DNA from: Candidatus Aenigmatarchaeota archaeon
Lineage (GTDB): Archaea > Aenigmatarchaeota > Aenigmatarchaeia > GW2011-AR5
DNA: 6,938 bases
Assembly (NCBI GenBank): GCA_016187365.1
Contig: JACPJX010000036.1
Location: 1 to 6,938, forward strand
Direction of reading: 5' to 3'
Shown here: one piece after another, positions 1 to 4,615 of the stretch
Layout: each line of letters begins with the position of its first letter
Position numbering within the stretch: the first letter of the stretch is position 1
Notes under the pieces: generated by a model
Database searches by the model: none
Seen by the model: only the letters and a program-made list of their open reading frames with translations
Told to the model about the DNA's origin: nothing
Translations under genes and position numbers: made by a program

Positions 1-128
1 ATGATGGCCTTTACAACGCCTTCAACCCCCAGATTCTCGGTTTTGCACGTGCCGCGAAGGACTATTTTTCCTTCCGGTAGCCTTATGTCATCGCTGTTTA
101 TTGTGCACACCGCAACGCATGGTTCCAT
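1..128 (-). CDS. MtrA-like protein, N-terminal part (cut by the window edge)
   Basis: The minus strand is open from ATG at 128-126 to the window edge with no stop, giving 42 codons of an incomplete protein. It starts MEPCVAVCTINSDD and contains GTCKTENLGVEGVVKAI. This strongly recalls the corrinoid-binding subunit A of tetrahydromethanopterin S-methyltransferase (MtrA), where PVAV(C/T)TL near the N-terminus is followed by G(P/K)CKTENLGIE.VV. MtrA-like relatives also occur outside methanogens as stand-alone soluble proteins, so a role in methanogenesis cannot be inferred from this fragment. The corrinoid-ligand region and any membrane anchor lie outside the window. The start is supported by TTTAAA at 153-158, about 27 nt upstream, with no Shine-Dalgarno site, as expected for a leaderless mRNA. 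The gene diverges from the B12-binding radical SAM gene. Family recognition is from memory of the motif and is fairly confident; function is not. Confidence 0.7.
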   Translation of the reverse strand, partial: MEPCVAVCTINSDDIRLPEGKIVLRGTCKTENLGVEGVVKAI

Positions 129-152
129 TCAACAATAAAAACAGCAAAATCC

Positions 153-158
153 TTTAAA
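153..158 (-). promoter_or_regulatory. TATA box of the MtrA-like gene
   Basis: TTTAAA, self-complementary, is centred about 27 nt before the minus-strand ATG at 128. The spacing places the transcription start at or next to the start codon, so the mRNA would be leaderless. A weak hairpin (GGCAT/ATGCC, 160-174) lies between this box and the divergent promoter. Confidence 0.5.
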
Positions 159-211
159 GGGCATGCTTCATGCCTGCGGCACGCTGTTCACAATTTGGCA
201 GTTCATGAAAC

Positions 212-217
212 TTATAA
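212..217 (+). promoter_or_regulatory. TATA box of the radical SAM gene
   Basis: TTATAA, within CTTATAAA at 211-218, is centred about 25 nt before ATG 240. This favours a leaderless transcript starting at 240 and argues against the longer reading frame from ATG 195, which would place the promoter inside the coding sequence. Confidence 0.55.
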
Positions 218-239
218 ACGCTGCGGCAAAACTATGTAT

Positions 240-1730
240 ATGAAAATACTTTTTATCAGGCCCCCGCACCTCGATTTGCAGACGATGGAGCCGCCGAGAA
301 TAGGAATACCTCTGGGAACGCTGAGCATAGCGTCTTCCGCTGAAAAAAGAGGGCATGATGTCAGGATATTTGATTCGCTTCTGTACCGGAACGACGTCGC
401 GGACAAGACGCATTTCGGCGCATCTTTTGAAAGGATAGGGCGGGAAGTTCTCGAATTCAGGCCGGACATCATAGGCATAGCAAACCTATTTTCCACGCAG
501 ATGAAAAAGGCCCTGGCAGTTACAGAGCACATAAAATCCGTCTATCCGCCGGCAAAGATAGTGGTAGGCGGGCCTCACGCCACCTCAAGGCCGGAGGAAT
601 TCCTTGCGTCCCCGAGCATCGACTTCGTGGTTCTGGCAGAGGGTGAAAAAACCATGTGCGACATAATAGATTATTATGACGGAAAGAAAGATCTTTCCGG
701 AATAAGAGGGATAGCCCACATGAAAGACGGAAGGATGGCTGTGCAGCCGAACGAATACATACAAGACCTCGATTCCATACCATATCCTGCATATCATCTG
801 ATAGACATGGACAGGTATTTTGACCTCGCAATGAAGGGCTTTGGCTCTAGGTATACCGACATATTTCATGAGCCAAAGAGGGAGGTCACGGTCATAACAA
901 GCAGGGGATGCCCGTATGAATGCATATTCTGCTCCATACACCCGACTATGGGGTACAAATTTAGGTACCAGTCGCCGGAATACGTGGCAGGGCATGTCGA
1001 GCTTCTGGTGAAGAAATACGGCGTCGAGTTCATACATTTTGAGGACGACAACCTCACGCTTAACCAGCCAAGGTTTGAAAAGATACTCGATATACTGTGG
1101 GAAAGGGGCATCCGCTTCGAATGGGACACGCCGAACGGCGTGAGGGCGGATGCGCTGAATTTCAGGCTTCTTGAGAAGATAAAGCGTTCCGGAGTCCGCG
1201 AGCTCAGAATAGCGATAGAATCCCCGAACGGCCACGTACTGAATGACATAGTAAGGAAAAAACTAGATATCGGAAAGGCAGTCGAGACGATGAAAAACTG
1301 CCGCAAACTCAGGATACCGCTGAGCGCATTCTATATCATAGGATTTCCGGGGGAAACAAAGGAAAACATAAAGGAAACCCTGGATTTTGCGTATGAGATG
1401 ATGAAGAAATACGGTGTCATGCCGCATCTTCACATAGCAATACCATTGGTCGGCACAGAAATGTACGACATTGCAAAGGAAAGGGGGTATCTGACAAGCG
1501 AGGACTATACGTCAGGCTTCATACAGGGAATGGGGAGGATAAAGACCGAGCACTTCACCCCCGAAGACCTCAGGGAATTTTCCGTGGAGTTCTACAAAAA
1601 GGTCAGGAAAGTTTACCTTATGCGCAAGATACAGGACCCGGTGAAAATGCTGAAGGATGTCGGGGTGTTCGTGAGGCACCCGAAAAGCACCATACGCATA
1701 GCAAAGATAGCGGCCGGATATGTAAAATGA
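240..1730 (+). CDS. B12-binding-domain radical SAM protein
   Basis: A 496-aa protein with the two-domain layout of cobalamin-binding radical SAM enzymes. Residues 1-150 resemble a Rossmann-like B12-binding domain: MKILFIRPPH start, RGHDVRIFDS near 38-46, GGPHAT at 110-115 and AEGEKT near 133-138. No DxHxxG histidine motif is seen, so any bound cobalamin would lack that lower ligand. The radical SAM core follows, with CPYECIFC giving the CX3CX2C iron-sulfur ligands C224, C228 and C231, then EDDN and the IIGFPGET strand typical of the group. The last 100 residues are basic and helical. Relatives include methyltransferases and anaerobic cyclases, and the substrate cannot be named from sequence. 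The start at 240 rather than 195 rests on the TATA box at 212-217 and on the family-typical MKILFIRPP N-terminus. It is transcribed divergently from the MtrA-like gene and converges on hjc with a 13-bp gap. Confidence 0.9.
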   Translation: MKILFIRPPHLDLQTMEPPRIGIPLGTLSIASSAEKRGHDVRIFDSLLYRNDVADKTHFGASFERIGREVLEFRPDIIGIANLFSTQMKKALAVTEHIKSVYPPAKIVVGGPHATSRPEEFLASPSIDFVVLAEGEKTMCDIIDYYDGKKDLSGIRGIAHMKDGRMAVQPNEYIQDLDSIPYPAYHLIDMDRYFDLAMKGFGSRYTDIFHEPKREVTVITSRGCPYECIFCSIHPTMGYKFRYQSPEYVAGHVELLVKKYGVEFIHFEDDNLTLNQPRFEKILDILWERGIRFEWDTPNGVRADALNFRLLEKIKRSGVRELRIAIESPNGHVLNDIVRKKLDIGKAVETMKNCRKLRIPLSAFYIIGFPGETKENIKETLDFAYEMMKKYGVMPHLHIAIPLVGTEMYDIAKERGYLTSEDYTSGFIQGMGRIKTEHFTPEDLREFSVEFYKKVRKVYLMRKIQDPVKMLKDVGVFVRHPKSTIRIAKIAAGYVK

Positions 1731-1743
1731 TTTCTTTGCATGA

Positions 1744-2115
1744 CTATATGGAGTTTATGTCAACCCCGACGGAATCGGCGAATTTCTTCCCTATGTTGCC
1801 GTTGTTGCTTATGACATCCTTTAGATGAAGGAATTTCCAGTCCCCCCTCGAAACCTTCCATGCTATGTATGGAATGCATCCGGCGTCCTGCCATTGCTTG
1901 AGCTGCATGAGCTGTTCCATGCCGATGCTGAAAGCCTCTTCCCTCGCCTTGCATTCTATCACAAGAATCCTGCCGTTCTTGACCGCTATGATGTCGGGGG
2001 ACGCAAGGCTTGTGCTGCCTGAGTGCGGCGCCCTCATCACCATGTATCCCATGCCGGAGAGTTCCTGAAGCATGTTTCTCTCGTTTCTATACCCCTTTGC
2101 GTATTTTTTGACCAT
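1744..2115 (-). CDS. hjc: Holliday junction resolvase Hjc
   Basis: A 123-aa protein matching the archaeal Hjc nuclease family, which cuts four-way DNA junctions as a dimer during recombination and fork repair. The catalytic set of the PD-(D/E)xK fold is visible: YRNER gives E12 and R13, R28 follows in VMRAPHSG, then SPDIIAV gives D41 and VIECKA gives E54 and K56. Length is close to the roughly 120-140 aa usual for the family. The C-terminal 20 residues beyond HLKDVIS look like a variable tail. ATG 2115 is preferred over the upstream in-frame ATG 2178, because the extra 21 residues would read through the TATA box and into the palindromic element, and Hjc proteins usually begin close to the YxKG.xxER motif. 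No Shine-Dalgarno site is present; TTTATT lies about 24 nt upstream, so the mRNA is probably leaderless. Confidence 0.92.
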   Translation of the reverse strand: MVKKYAKGYRNERNMLQELSGMGYMVMRAPHSGSTSLASPDIIAVKNGRILVIECKAREEAFSIGMEQLMQLKQWQDAGCIPYIAWKVSRGDWKFLHLKDVISNNGNIGKKFADSVGVDINSI

Positions 2116-2136
2116 GATAATAATTCCTGCGCGGCA

Positions 2137-2142
2137 AATAAA
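2137..2142 (-). promoter_or_regulatory. TATA box of hjc
   Basis: TTTATT on the minus strand, centred about 24 nt before ATG 2115. Its first two bases belong to the 8-bp direct repeat at 2141-2148, so this box reaches the edge of the inserted element but is intact. Confidence 0.55.
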
Positions 2143-2148
2143 TCTTTT
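2141..2148. repeat. Left copy of 8-bp direct repeat (putative target-site duplication)
   Basis: AATCTTTT, identical to 2394-2401. The two copies directly abut the outer ends of the 245-bp inverted-repeat element, the position expected for a target-site duplication made on insertion. Confidence 0.65.
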
Positions 2149-2204
2149 GGCTCTGTAGAAATGCTCGACAGAAAGCATCGACGTAGCGGTATACGCGTCT
2201 CGCG

Positions 2205-2260
2205 TATCTGCAGAAAGCTACGCTTTCTGAGATCTCAGAGAACTTCGTTCTCTGCAGATA
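2205..2260. repeat. 56-nt branched palindromic module, copy 1 (left lobe)
   Basis: Arm TATCTG (2205-2210) is complementary to arm CAGATA (2255-2260). Between them lie hairpin CAGAAAGC-TAC-GCTTTCTG (2211-2229), the palindromic linker AGATCT (2230-2235) and hairpin CAGAGAAC-TTC-GTTCTCTG (2236-2254). All stems are perfect. Parts abut with no spare bases, giving lengths 6-(8-3-8)-6-(8-3-8)-6. The same order and lengths occur at 6027-6082 with different stem sequences. An additional outer pairing, GCGGTAT (2186-2192) with ATACCGC (2258-2264), competes partly with the arms, so alternative folds exist. A 13-bp pairing of 2250-2262 with 2272-2284 is a further alternative. Function is unknown. Confidence 0.8.
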
Positions 2261-2268
2261 CCGCAGCT

Positions 2269-2357
2269 AGGGGTATCTGCAGAGGCATCTTTTAAGATGC
2301 CTCTGAGATGCCAAAATTGCTTTGCAATTTTAAGCATTGTGAAATCACAATACCCCT
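2269..2357. repeat. Right lobe of the element: hairpins inside an 8-bp stem
   Basis: AGGGGTAT (2269-2276) pairs with ATACCCCT (2350-2357). Inside lie an 11-bp stem with loop TTTA (2280-2305), an 8-bp stem with loop TTT (2313-2331, AAAATTGC/GCAATTTT) and a 6-bp stem with loop AAAT (2336-2351, sharing two bases with the enclosing stem). The lobe begins with the same TATCTG-CAGA junction as the left lobe, at 2274-2283, so it looks like a diverged relative of the 56-nt module with a lengthened first hairpin and an added third. Confidence 0.75.
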
Positions 2358-2393
2358 CACGTCGATGCTTTTTACTAGGTTTTCTACAGAGCT

Positions 2394-2401
2394 AATCTTT
2401 T
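2394..2401. repeat. Right copy of 8-bp direct repeat (putative target-site duplication)
   Basis: AATCTTTT, identical to 2141-2148. Its last two bases form the start of the TATA box of the downstream gene, so the duplication preserved both flanking core promoters. Confidence 0.65.
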
Positions 2402-2405
2402 TATT
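2400..2405 (+). promoter_or_regulatory. TATA box of the 134-aa gene
   Basis: TTTATT, centred about 24 nt before ATG 2427, the same spacing as the hjc box. No Shine-Dalgarno site lies before the start, so a leaderless mRNA is expected. Confidence 0.55.
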
Positions 2406-2426
2406 GCGCCCTGCAATACATTAACT

Positions 2427-2831
2427 ATGAAAATAGATGAGACAATTTCTGAAAAGAACGTTGTCATGGAAAAAGACGACCCGTACGGATTTTCCATGAA
2501 ATTGATGGATAGGATGTCGGAATTCGGCCATGTCACCGAGCGCAGGAATGAGTACATGACGGACGGTCCTGAGCACAGGAGTTTCGTGGAGTTCGACGTT
2601 GTTGACGTGATGGACGACTTTTCCCGCATACAGGTGTCGGTCTTCATGGATTCCGTCCAGAAAACCCTGTCGATGCGCGTCATATGCAGCTTTGACGTGA
2701 AGGCGGACGAATCTGGGTTTATGTCGTCAATGCTGTCGGAATATTACGTCGAGAATATATACCCCGCAGTGCGCAGGATGTCGCTGGAGAAAATAAAGGC
2801 GGTCGAAAAATTCATAGAATCCGGCATATGA
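2427..2831 (+). CDS. Hypothetical 134-aa protein
   Basis: I do not recognise this protein. It begins MKIDETISEKNVVMEKDDPY, is mixed acidic and basic, and has no signal peptide, membrane segment or cysteine cluster; its single cysteine is in VICSFDV. Predicted character is alternating strands in the middle (RSFVEFDVVDVM, RIQVSVFMD, LSMRVICSFDVKA) followed by a C-terminal helix (YPAVRRMSLEKIKAVEKFIE), suggesting a small alpha-beta domain. Codon use (ATA for Ile, AGG for Arg, synonymous G/C third positions) resembles dnaG and the radical SAM gene, so it appears native and is very likely a real gene. It diverges from hjc, and before the element inserted, their start codons would have been only 58 bp apart. 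That suggests a once-shared bidirectional promoter and possibly linked expression. Confidence 0.8.
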   Translation: MKIDETISEKNVVMEKDDPYGFSMKLMDRMSEFGHVTERRNEYMTDGPEHRSFVEFDVVDVMDDFSRIQVSVFMDSVQKTLSMRVICSFDVKADESGFMSSMLSEYYVENIYPAVRRMSLEKIKAVEKFIESGI

Positions 2832-2891
2832 AGTGGATTTTAAAAAGTTTGTGCATTACAATTAATATACAGATTAATGAATGGCAGTTCA

Positions 2892-2977
2892 TGATTCAGT
2901 GTGGTTTCATGTTTAAGACTCATGATGCGCCCCTGTCAAGCGGCGTTATTGGTGTGGTCCGTTAGGCATACCTTTTT
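2892..2977 (+). ncRNA. Possible short RNA or dnaG leader ending in a terminator-like hairpin
   Basis: The 175-bp gap between the 134-aa gene and dnaG contains a TATA-like ATTAATAT (2862-2869), predicting a start near 2892. It also holds a hairpin GGTGTG/CATACC (2951-2972, one G-U pair) followed directly by five T residues, which looks like an intrinsic terminator. A transcript of about 85 nt would result, either a separate small RNA or an attenuated dnaG leader. I found no tRNA fold and no convincing C/D boxes. Low confidence. Confidence 0.2.
2951..2977 (+). terminator. Hairpin plus T-tract upstream of dnaG
   Basis: A 6-bp stem (2951-2956 with 2967-2972) is followed by TTTTT at 2973-2977. 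It could end transcription from the 134-aa gene before dnaG, or terminate a short RNA starting within the gap. Confidence 0.35.
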
Positions 2978-2993
2978 CTGCCATTTATAGCAA

Positions 2994-3002
2994 GAGGGTG
3001 AT
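2994..3002 (+). promoter_or_regulatory. Shine-Dalgarno site of dnaG
   Basis: GAGGGTGAT contains GGTGAT, complementary to the usual 3' end of archaeal 16S rRNA, 4 nt before ATG 3007. It decides the start against the in-frame GTG at 2998, which lies inside the site itself. dnaG is the clearest gene in the window with a ribosome-binding site and so presumably has a leadered mRNA. Confidence 0.65.
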
Positions 3003-3006
3003 TTTA

Positions 3007-4215
3007 ATGGCTAAATTAGCCCAGAATTTTGCGAAGTATGTAATCAAACTCAGGATAAATGCGAAGGGCATAGTGGAAAGGCCTGACATAATAGGGGCGA
3101 TATTCGGCCAGACCGAGGGGCTTCTCGGCTCCGACCTGGATTTGAGGGAACTCCAGCACACCGGCAGGATAGGGCGCATAGAGGTTGACGTGAAGGCGAA
3201 CAAGGGAAGGGCGTCGGCCGAAGTCGTCATACCGTCAAGCCTCGATGCAAGCGAAACATCCCTTATAGCGGCGTCGATGGAGACGATAGACAAGATAGGC
3301 CCATGCGATGCCGAGGTCGAGATAATTTCGGTAGAGGATGTGAGAAGCCAGAAAAGGCAGTACGTTGTCGAGAGGGCAAAGGAAATACTCAGGTCCCTCA
3401 TGGACCAGGGGATGCCCGAATCGCAGAAAATATCCGAGATGGTAAAGGAGTCTGTCCGCTCATGGGAAGTCGTCAATTACTGCGGCCTCAGCGCCGGCCC
3501 TGACGTGCTTTCGTCGGAAGAGATAATAATTGTGGAAGGCAGGGCGGATGTCATAAACCTGCTGAAGAACGGCATAAGAAACGTGATAGCGATAGAAGGC
3601 AGCAGAATACCGCAGGAAGTGGCTGACCTGACGAAAGGGAAAACCACAACGGCTTTCCTTGACGGCGACCGGGGCGGCGACCTTGACCTGAAAAAGCTTC
3701 TCGCGGTGGCCGAGATAGATTTCGTTGCAAGGGCGCCGCCAGGAAAGGAAGTCGAGGAGCTTTCCAGGAAGGAGATATTCAAGTCATTGAGGGACAAAGT
3801 CCCCATAAACCAGACGAACCCCGAAAAGTCAGTTCCTTTAGAGAATGCCGAGCCTCCTGAGATGAAGAATGACGAAAAGGAGAGGGAGTTTTTTGCATCG
3901 GTTCTCGAGGGGCTTGTAGGCACCAGGGCGGCGTGCATAATAGACAGGGACATGCAGGTATTGGGCAAGGTCCCGATAAGCGAAATCGGCGAGATGCTGG
4001 ACAACTTTTCCGGCGTTTTTGCAATAGTCTTTGACGGGAAGATAAACCAGCTTGTCGTTGACATGGCGAACAAAAGGAGAATATCATATGTCGTCGGAAT
4101 GGGATTCAAGGAGCGCGTGAGGTCAGTCGGAACAAGGCTCCTCACGATGCGCGACCTGAAGCCCGGATCCGAGGACCCCCAGATGTATAGCGAAGCAATC
4201 AATCCCGGGGCATAA
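3007..4215 (+). CDS. dnaG: Archaeal DnaG-like primase
   Basis: A 402-aa protein of the archaeal DnaG family. The N-terminus (MAKLAQNFAKYVIK, then PDIIGAIFGQTEGLLG and RELQHTGRIGRIEV) is the characteristic archaeal DnaG region. The TOPRIM domain follows: VEGRADV at 176-182 carries the conserved glutamate (E177), and DGDRGGD at 219-225 carries the metal-binding aspartates, with FVARAPPGKEVEEL after it. The C-terminal domain (LEGLVGTRAACIIDRDM, VVGMGFKERVR) is also family-typical, and total length matches the usual 400-450 aa. In other archaea this protein has primase activity and is also a subunit of the RNA exosome, where it helps recruit poly(A)-rich RNA; which role dominates here cannot be told. 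No bacterial-type zinc-binding or helicase-interaction domain is present, as expected for the archaeal form. It is convergent with a zinc-ribbon gene 2 bp downstream. Confidence 0.95.
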   Translation: MAKLAQNFAKYVIKLRINAKGIVERPDIIGAIFGQTEGLLGSDLDLRELQHTGRIGRIEVDVKANKGRASAEVVIPSSLDASETSLIAASMETIDKIGPCDAEVEIISVEDVRSQKRQYVVERAKEILRSLMDQGMPESQKISEMVKESVRSWEVVNYCGLSAGPDVLSSEEIIIVEGRADVINLLKNGIRNVIAIEGSRIPQEVADLTKGKTTTAFLDGDRGGDLDLKKLLAVAEIDFVARAPPGKEVEELSRKEIFKSLRDKVPINQTNPEKSVPLENAEPPEMKNDEKEREFFASVLEGLVGTRAACIIDRDMQVLGKVPISEIGEMLDNFSGVFAIVFDGKINQLVVDMANKRRISYVVGMGFKERVRSVGTRLLTMRDLKPGSEDPQMYSEAINPGA

Positions 4216-4217
4216 GT

Positions 4218-4367
4218 TCAGTCGTCGATGAGTTGCGGGATCATGTCTTCCGGTTTCTTTACGTAGACCACGTCGCCGCATTTCTTGCATTCCACTTCGA
4301 AAAATCTTATCCCCTCATTCTTGACTTTCATCTGGTTTCCACAGCATACTGGAAGCACATTTGCCAC
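4218..4367 (-). CDS. Small zinc-ribbon protein (46 or 49 aa)
   Basis: A short minus-strand gene below common length cutoffs. From GTG 4367 it reads MANVLPVCCGNQMKV, continues FFEVECKKCGDVVYVKK and ends PEDMIPQLIDD before TGA (4220-4218). The CC-G-x2-M element and the CKKCGD pair, about 18 residues apart, make a compact four-cysteine zinc ribbon of a kind common among tiny archaeal proteins. The tail is acidic. Two in-frame GTG starts are possible. GTG 4367 lies near the start expected from TTTATT at 4387-4392. GTG 4358 has a good GAGGTG ribosome-binding site (4370-4365) six nt before it and gives 46 aa. Without the first codon choice settled the C-terminal 46 aa are firm. The gene ends 2 bp from the dnaG stop. 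The partner, RNA, DNA or protein, is unknown. Confidence 0.75.
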   Translation of the reverse strand: MANVLPVCCGNQMKVKNEGIRFFEVECKKCGDVVYVKKPEDMIPQLIDD

Positions 4368-4386
4368 CTCTTCCTATGGATTATTG

Positions 4387-4392
4387 AATAAA
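4387..4392 (-). promoter_or_regulatory. TATA box of the zinc-ribbon gene
   Basis: TTTATT on the minus strand, the same hexamer as at hjc and the 134-aa gene, centred about 22 nt before GTG 4367. The spacing is 2 nt shorter than for the other genes, so the start remains open. Confidence 0.4.
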
Positions 4393-4540
4393 GTTTGTTT
4401 TTGCCACAACATAACAATTGCAGAACGGTCATCTTTGGAGAAAGAATCATTCCGGATTAGAATGTGGCACACTTAGGGCTAATCGAATTGCGTATGCCGC
4501 AGCAATTGACAGCCTTCATAGGGATATTATTGCACACGGG

Positions 4541-4550
4541 TACTTAAATA
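4541..4550 (+). promoter_or_regulatory. Possible upstream promoter of the mutase gene
   Basis: TACTTAAATA would place a transcription start near 4571, giving a roughly 45-nt leader that carries the GGAGTGAT site and mini-ORF. It is followed by a 5-bp hairpin with a TTT loop (CCCAC/GTGGG, 4556-4568). The remainder of the 4393-4540 gap shows only short, unconvincing inverted repeats and no tRNA. Confidence 0.3.
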
Positions 4551-4587
4551 CTTTACCCACTTTGTGGGATTGAACGTTGGAGTGATT

Positions 4588-4593
4588 TTTATG
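4588..4593 (+). promoter_or_regulatory. Alternative TATA box of the mutase gene
   Basis: TTTATG, within GATTTTTATG, is centred about 25 nt before ATG 4616, the spacing seen for leaderless genes in this window. It overlaps the ATG of the putative mini-ORF, so only one of the two readings is likely to be correct. Confidence 0.35.
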
Positions 4594-4611
4594 CGTTCAC
4601 ATCGTAATTGA
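4591..4611 (+). CDS. Possible 6-codon leader ORF (MRSHRN)
   Basis: GGAGTGAT (4579-4586) precedes ATG 4591 by 4 nt, almost the same arrangement as the dnaG ribosome-binding site. The frame closes with TGA at 4609-4611, four nt before the mutase ATG, which has no ribosome-binding site of its own. This is the layout of a leader peptide feeding ribosomes to the next gene by reinitiation. The same bases can equally be read as a TATA box for a leaderless mRNA, so this is a low-confidence call. Confidence 0.22.
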   Translation: MRSHRN

Positions 4612-4615
4612 ATCA

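Larger units (their letters stand above)
2172..2371. repeat. Subterminal 13-bp inverted repeat
   Basis: AAAGCATCGACGT at 2172-2184 is an exact reverse complement of 2359-2371. Together with the terminal repeats it gives the element a two-stage stalk from which the two lobes branch. The intervening unpaired segments are 10 nt (left) and 9 nt (right), so the stalk is nearly symmetric. Confidence 0.85.
2149..2393. mobile_element. 245-bp MITE-like palindromic element, possibly IS6-type
   Basis: The ends are GGCTCTGTAGAAA (2149-2161) and its reverse complement at 2381-2393, matching at 12 of 13 positions with the mismatch at the outermost base. The same 8-bp direct repeat flanks both ends. No plausible protein is encoded, so it would be non-autonomous and moved in trans. 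Ends of the form GG.TCTGT..AAA with 8-bp duplications are characteristic of the IS6 family, so that origin is suggested but not proven. The interior is almost wholly self-complementary: a second inverted repeat (2172-2184 with 2359-2371), then a left lobe with hairpins at 2191-2207, 2211-2229 and 2236-2254, and a right lobe with hairpins at 2280-2305, 2313-2331 and 2336-2351. The element sits between the TATA boxes of hjc and the 134-aa gene. An in-place cis-regulatory structure is the alternative, but the direct repeats favour insertion. Confidence 0.72.

Noticed and set aside
195..239. Longer radical SAM start at ATG 195
   Set aside because: The extra 15 residues would cover the TATA box at 212-217 and do not resemble the family N-terminus, which begins MKILFIRPP.
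2116..2178. N-terminal extension of Hjc from ATG 2178
   Set aside because: It reads through the hjc TATA box and into the inserted palindromic element; known Hjc proteins begin near the catalytic E motif.
2023..2295. 90-aa plus-strand ORF across the hjc promoter and the palindromic element
   Set aside because: It is antisense to hjc and runs through hairpin repeats; no protein-like character.
2149..2393. CRISPR array reading of the repeated hairpins
   Set aside because: The hairpins differ in sequence and there are no unique spacers between identical repeats.
196..2894. Exact 13-nt direct repeat TGGCAGTTCATGA at 196-208 and 2882-2894
   Set aside because: Both copies are intergenic, but a single 13-nt match in about 7 kb is near chance expectation (roughly 0.4 by simple counting), with no extension.
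2832..3006. tRNA or C/D-box RNA upstream of dnaG
   Set aside because: No cloverleaf or T-arm consensus; a CATGATG resembles a C box but no matching D box CTGA is placed correctly.
4285..4476. 63-aa plus-strand ORF
   Set aside because: It is antisense to the zinc-ribbon gene, whose cysteine pattern is far more convincing.
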